A stretch of DNA of 64,000 nt from Reticulitermes lucifugus (taxonomy: Eukaryota > Arthropoda > Insecta > Blattodea > Rhinotermitidae), in assembly GCA_026260175.1 (NCBI GenBank), contig JAKCWW010000029.1, forward strand, positions 45,478-109,477, written 5' to 3'. Within the stretch, counting starts at the first letter, position 1. The number at the start of each line of letters is the position of its first letter. Of the stretch, positions 59,416 through 64,000 are shown one piece after another. Below the pieces are notes generated by a model, which saw only the letters and a program-made list of their open reading frames with translations, did not search any database and was not told where the DNA came from. Both the position numbers and the translations under genes were made by a program.

Positions 59416-62400
59416 GATTATATGCAAGTTAATTTCACTAAAATAAAAACGTCTGGTTCCGGGCTTTTGTAAACGTTATCTTAAAAACAAAGTCTGTGAA
59501 TTTCTCTATCGTGTGAGGAAATATCAAGTTTCCAAGAACAGTAGTAAGTGACTTTCAAAATTCTTGAAGTGAAAGTTGCATGCTGATTTACAAGAGTGAG
59601 TTCCCTAGACCCCGTAATTTTCTTTTTCTTATCTTACGCTTAATACATGATTATTCCACGACCTCCCCTAAGCTGTGTAGTGTTATAAAAACATTATGCT
59701 CTTCTCTTTCCACATGCACGTAGCTTATATTAGTCCCTTTTCAAAACATATCTGTAATTTCATATCCTTAGAAAATCATTGTTGAAATGTAGACTCTATT
59801 TGTGCATTCCTGTAGCAGACAACCCGCACAGACCTATTTGACCAAACATAAATTTGTGAATACTAAAAGAATTATTAAAAGAAAATTATATGTTTTATGA
59901 AATATTAATAATTTTTAATTTAATATAAAATTAACTCCAAATTTAATTAAATATCCTGAGCCTTAAACTCAGACTATAAAACGTTCACTTAAAACCCATA
60001 TTCTCAGTCTGTGACTTTTTAGAGGAGAAAAAATTTCGCAAGTGAATAAATATGTTAGGAAGTAAATAAACAAATAAATAAAGTGTGCTCATTTATTATA
60101 CTTTCCTAAGGTCTATACCTGAATAATACTTAGAATTGCATCAGCCAAGTTTAAATACTGATGTCTATGTGACTGTGATTATTTAAAATAAATATCGATG
60201 AAGAAAATAGGACAGAACACACGAAAGAACAGACGTTTCTGGAATTTCTTAAATCACATTCCTTATTAAACAAAATAAATTAAAAAAACACAATAAAATA
60301 TATCGTCTGTTGTATGGAATGTTTATGTGGATTATCAGTTGTGTTTTCAATATGAACATTTAGGAAGAGATCGACGGTTTGCAGCTTCCAGTTTATTGCT
60401 CAAAACTTCGTTCTTCTGCGCCATAAATCTAAGTCACTGCCCCATTTCTTAGTGCAGTTTCGGACAAAGTAACTTTTAGTGGAAAGAGTTAAACGTCTTT
60501 TAACCCATGTTAAAGTCAAGAAATTCTTATGTTGAAATAAATTTTCTGAAGAGAGCAAAGCATTTAGGTTATTTTTAGTAATGGAAAACAAACTCTGAAC
60601 ACTTGCCAGAACTTCCTACATCAAGCTGCAGGCTAAAGCAGGAACGTTCCAATTTTTACGTGTGTAATATCAGGGGAAATCTCCTTAAGTCATCGTGAAA
60701 GTTGAAACCTGAAAACGTTGTTGTCCTCATCGGCTAAGCTAAAGAAGGGGACAGTGCATTTTTTCAAGGTTAAAACAATTAGATTGCCAATACAATCCGA
60801 AGACTACTGTCTACCGCCTTGAAGGAGGAGTTAATATTTATTTAAAACGACACCAAATCAGCTTTCTACCACGTGGTCAGAACACACAAGAACAGAATCA
60901 ACACCAAATGGGTAGTAGAGAAATTGGCTGTGAGGATGGATGTGTACAAATATGTCTGTATCTTTCTCAGTGGAGTCCTTTAATTTAGAAGTGCTGGATA
61001 TTCTTGCTCTGTTGGAAGAGTGTTCTATTACGACCGCCGCAAGAGCTGACTTCTGTTTGGGAATTGATAACACAAGGGTCTAAATTAGCTGATTATCCAT
61101 ATACTGAAAGAGATGTCATAATTGTACAAAATGCATGAATGATAGAAAAAGATCTCAAAATGTACGAAATGTGCTTCATTAGATTCATTTTAGTCTGCGT
61201 AACGTAACTGACTATATCATAGAGTAAGAACTGGTTTTCTCAAAGAAAAGAATTAAGAAAACTTTCTGGTTTGTAATGCGGTGTAGTTTTGTAGAAAATT
61301 ATCACTCTTTCGAAGAAAAGTTCTGCCTCCATTTTCATAATATTAAGGTGGCATATTGTTCCTTTACATAAATTCCTACCAGAGTACACTCTGCCACATG
61401 GCGAAAGATAATATCCCGCAGCTTTAAACAAACCGTCCATTTCCTAATACAAAGGCTATATTTAAATTTACGTAAACCTACATGGATTACGTTTCGTAAT
61501 TTTAAAGTTATTTTACATTCGGAAGAAATAAGAAGATGTAATATCTGTAGTCGAGACATTGCACTTGTTCATATTTTCAGGCTTTGGAATATTTTCTTTT
61601 CCGTTACAGACCTTTGCAAAAGTGAAATTAGCATTTCCTTGCTTATTTAACATTAACCTTGGTATAAGTATTTTTTTTATGAAAGAAACAGAAATTAGAT
61701 ATTGTATATTTTGTATTTAAAAATAAACTACTCTTTACGAATCTGTTATTAATTCTGAAATAAATTCCTTTTACAACTGACAAAATGACGCTGGTTTTTA
61801 AGTTTAGATATCAGTTAGGATTATTAAAATATATAAAAATTTAAAAGTCAGTGTCGTATGCTGGTTCCCCATTCCTGCTTATTACCTCGAAATATCATAT
61901 ATAGGATAACTGGTAAAAATTATAGCCTCTTGATGATAATTACGGGGAAAATTCTGATAGCATTTGTTCATCGTTTCCTCCTCCCTATTTGGAGGGCTCA
62001 GATGAGGTTTGTGTTTCTGGTGTAGGTTCCCGTTTGGCAAACATCTCATTTATTCTACTCTTCCACGTCTGGTTTCCTCTAAAGTCTAAAGCTTGACTGG
62101 TTAGGTGATTGATTGACTTTGAATGATTAAAAAAGTTTCTCAAGAATAAAGGCTCCCTACTTTTTTAACTAAAAATTCAAGTACAGACAGGAGCTTCTAG
62201 GATAATGGCATCCGATAGACTCATCAGAACTTTGAAAAGACTTGCACTCCTTCCCACCACCCTCTACTTTACTTGGTCTCCTGTTAGACTAGGTTTGGCT
62301 GAGACAGACGTGATGGGTTGCAATACTGATAAAGAGTTTTATGCACAGAGAAGAAAAATTATTGGAAGACAGAGACTTTGTTATTAACAAACGATGTAGC

Positions 62401-62629
62401 AATAATGTCCGGAGAACGGTGTTGTTCTTATACACACAACACAAGAGTTAACACCTTAAGTATAATATTTTTGTACTGTATTCAAGGCAATATTTTTTCA
62501 TATATATAAAATTATTCCTTAATATTAGTAATTGTTAGTTTTGTATTTTTAACTAGCTCCGTGAATCAGAAAACTCTTCTTGACAATTTGTTACTCAGTA
62601 TTCCAGTTAATATAACAGGACTTTACAAA
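59416..62629. other. Intergenic DNA, nothing recognised
   Basis: About 3.2 kb, AT-rich. Frames up to 74 codons (for example 61335-61559 minus and 62205-62387 plus) have no identifiable motif. Confidence 0.45.
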
Positions 62630-62958
62630 TTTAGGTCTTATTGCAGTGTTAAAAACGGCTTGCTACTGGCCACTACCAGACGAATTATAATGCAGTCAAC
62701 ACAGTTACATCCTACTTCTGTAAGATCCATTTCAACATTATTGTCCCAAGTAGTATTAATTGTCTTCCAAGTTGTCGCTTTACTTAAGGTTTTTCCGTAA
62801 AATGTAATAATCATTTTTATCTCTCCACTCACTTTACTTATACCACCCCACATTATCCTTAATGATTTGATTACTGTACTGATATTCAGGGAAGAATACC
62901 ATCTGTGAAAATCAATATGCAATATTCCGTGTCCTCCTGCGAATCTCTTTAAGTCCAT
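62630..62958 (-). pseudogene. LINE (family 1) C-terminal fragment
   Basis: The minus-strand frame MDLKRFAGGHGILHIDFHRW, YSSLNISTVIKSLRIMWGGI leads to TWDNNVEMDLTEVGCNCVDC. It matches the family 1 C-terminus (INKAIKSRRLRWAGHV...RWEDNIKMDLTEVGCD). One uninterrupted frame of 106 codons remains, but the central GRPEGKRPLGRP block is diverged. Opposite orientation to the copy at 63755. Confidence 0.75.
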
Positions 62959-63628
62959 ATATTTTCATAAAAGCATTGATTTGAAATAATTGCATTTTAC
63001 CTTACTTTAAAATAAGCATAATTTGTTTATGTCCATATAAAATATCAGGTTACATTTATTGAAAATTTTCTTCTTTAGACTTATGTAGGTGACGAGGATA
63101 CAAAAGACACAGAATTAGAAGGAAGTAAGCATTTCATAGATATGAATTCAAAGGAACAAAAACTTGGTATAATTTAAATACAGACGATGTAAAATTCTTG
63201 AGTGAGAGGTTTAATAAAAATTAATTTGTTCACTATTAAGTACTACAAGTGTAAGAAATATATTCAGGATATTCACTGATATTCAACCATAGCATGTTGC
63301 ATTCTGCCAATTATTTAAAAAATCAATATTCCCTTTAAAAAAATTATGTATTTTTAAATACATATTTTAATGGTACATTAATCATTATTAAAATTTCATA
63401 TTTTTGAGAAAACGCTTCATACCCTGCCGATCGATTAATCCCATTAGTGGGAAGAGTCTTGCTGGATGAGAAATACTGCCGTAAAGAATACTGAAATACA
63501 GACAGGATATGTTTCAGGAACGCAGCCACGAGGTTTGTATGGTGCAAGATCTCTCAACACAGAGAAAACAGGAGCAGGAAAATGAAACACAGCAGGAAAA
63601 CATGCGTATACATTGTGTTGTTACTGAT
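62959..63628. other. Intergenic DNA, nothing recognised
   Basis: AT-rich, no repeat or gene identified. Confidence 0.4.
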
Positions 63629-63665
63629 GTTACTACTGCTGCTACTACTACTACTACTACTACTA
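63629..63665. repeat. (ACT)n microsatellite
   Basis: About a dozen ACT/GCT triplets. It makes Thr or Val runs in spurious frames. Confidence 0.9.
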
Positions 63666-63754
63666 GCATCTTGAAAACGTGGATAATTAAGTAAAGGAAG
63701 ATGACACCGACAGAGAAAGTAACCTGCATGCTAGAGATTGAGTATATAAAAAGT

Positions 63755-63880
63755 CTTAGAGGAATTGAAGGAAAGAAATCGCTTGGAAGACCTAGATGTA
63801 GATGTGAGGATAATACTAAAATATACCTTAAATAAATAGGATTGGAGAGTACAGATTGGATTAATTTGGCTGAGTAAAGG
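63755..63880 (+). mobile_element. LINE (family 1) C-terminal fragment
   Basis: The frame EGKKSLGRPRCRCEDNTKIY, stop, then GLESTDWINLAE matches the EGKRPLGRPRRRWEDNIKM...DWINLAQ segment. It is followed within a few bases by the SINE at 63888. Confidence 0.75.
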
Positions 63881-63887
63881 ACCAGTG

Positions 63888-64000
63888 GGCCGATCCCAGT
63901 GTCCATGCGGTCTAAGGCGTGGATCTGCGGCCGCTCGCTTACTGGGATTGTGGGTTGGAATCCCGCCGGGGGCATGGATGTCTGTCTCTTGTGAGTGTTG
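63888..64000 (+). mobile_element. SINE (family A) with tRNA head, cut by window end
   Basis: GGGCCGATCCCAGTGTCCATG, CGGTCTAAGGCGTGG, GCTCGCTTACTGGGATTG, B-box-like GGGTTGGAATCCC, then GCCGGGGGCATGGATGTC. It is the same family and start as the minus-strand copy at 45631-45838. The 3' half lies outside the window. Confidence 0.9.

Noticed and set aside
1-64000. CRISPR arrays, operons, bacterial promoters or other prokaryotic systems
   Set aside because: The sequence is intron-containing insect nuclear DNA. The only regular arrays are microsatellites and the 55-bp minisatellite without unique spacers.

Overview
The window is animal nuclear DNA from a large, AT-rich, repeat-laden insect genome. 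It carries one recognisable host gene, the Hox gene Deformed (Dfd, Hox4 group), on the minus strand in two coding exons: exon 1 at 33087-34008 and the homeodomain exon 2 at 4511-5169. They are separated by a 27,917-bp intron with GT-AG ends. The spliced reading frame is exactly 527 codons including the stop (526 aa). It shows every Hox4 hallmark: an MSSFLMN start, a PKFPP-SEEYSQ box, a YPWMKK hexapeptide, a Dfd-type homeodomain and a DYGLTAL C-terminus. The combination of SINE, LINE and fold-back families resembles what I recall of cockroach and termite (Blattodea) genomes. That assignment is inference; the species cannot be fixed from the sequence alone.

Layout, left to right. Positions 1-4510 are the 3' flank of Dfd (probable 3' UTR plus intergenic DNA), with microsatellites and one decayed repeat motif. 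Positions 4511-5169 are Dfd exon 2. Positions 5170-33086 are the Dfd intron. It holds a 55-bp minisatellite with an assembly gap, a short hAT element with a perfect 8-bp target duplication, tRNA-type SINEs (one with a 12-bp duplication), two mariner/Tc1-like transposon remnants, fold-back (palindromic) elements and several LINE 3' ends. Positions 33087-34008 are Dfd exon 1. Positions 34009-34700 are the presumed 5' UTR and promoter, followed to about 36.15 kb by GA/CT-rich flank. From there to 64000 is upstream intergenic DNA on the Scr side. It has no second gene I can recognise, but many microsatellites, three or four SINE families, LINE fragments of two families, and dispersed repeats.

The gene stands alone: no neighbouring Hox gene (Scr, zen, pb), no Hox microRNA and no genuine tRNA gene was found. 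Nearly all other open frames are short and look fortuitous or are translations of SINE and LINE debris. The unusual aspects are the heavy transposon load inside a Hox intron, several insertions with intact target-site evidence, a modular SINE family with different tRNA heads on one shared body, and a set of palindromic elements.
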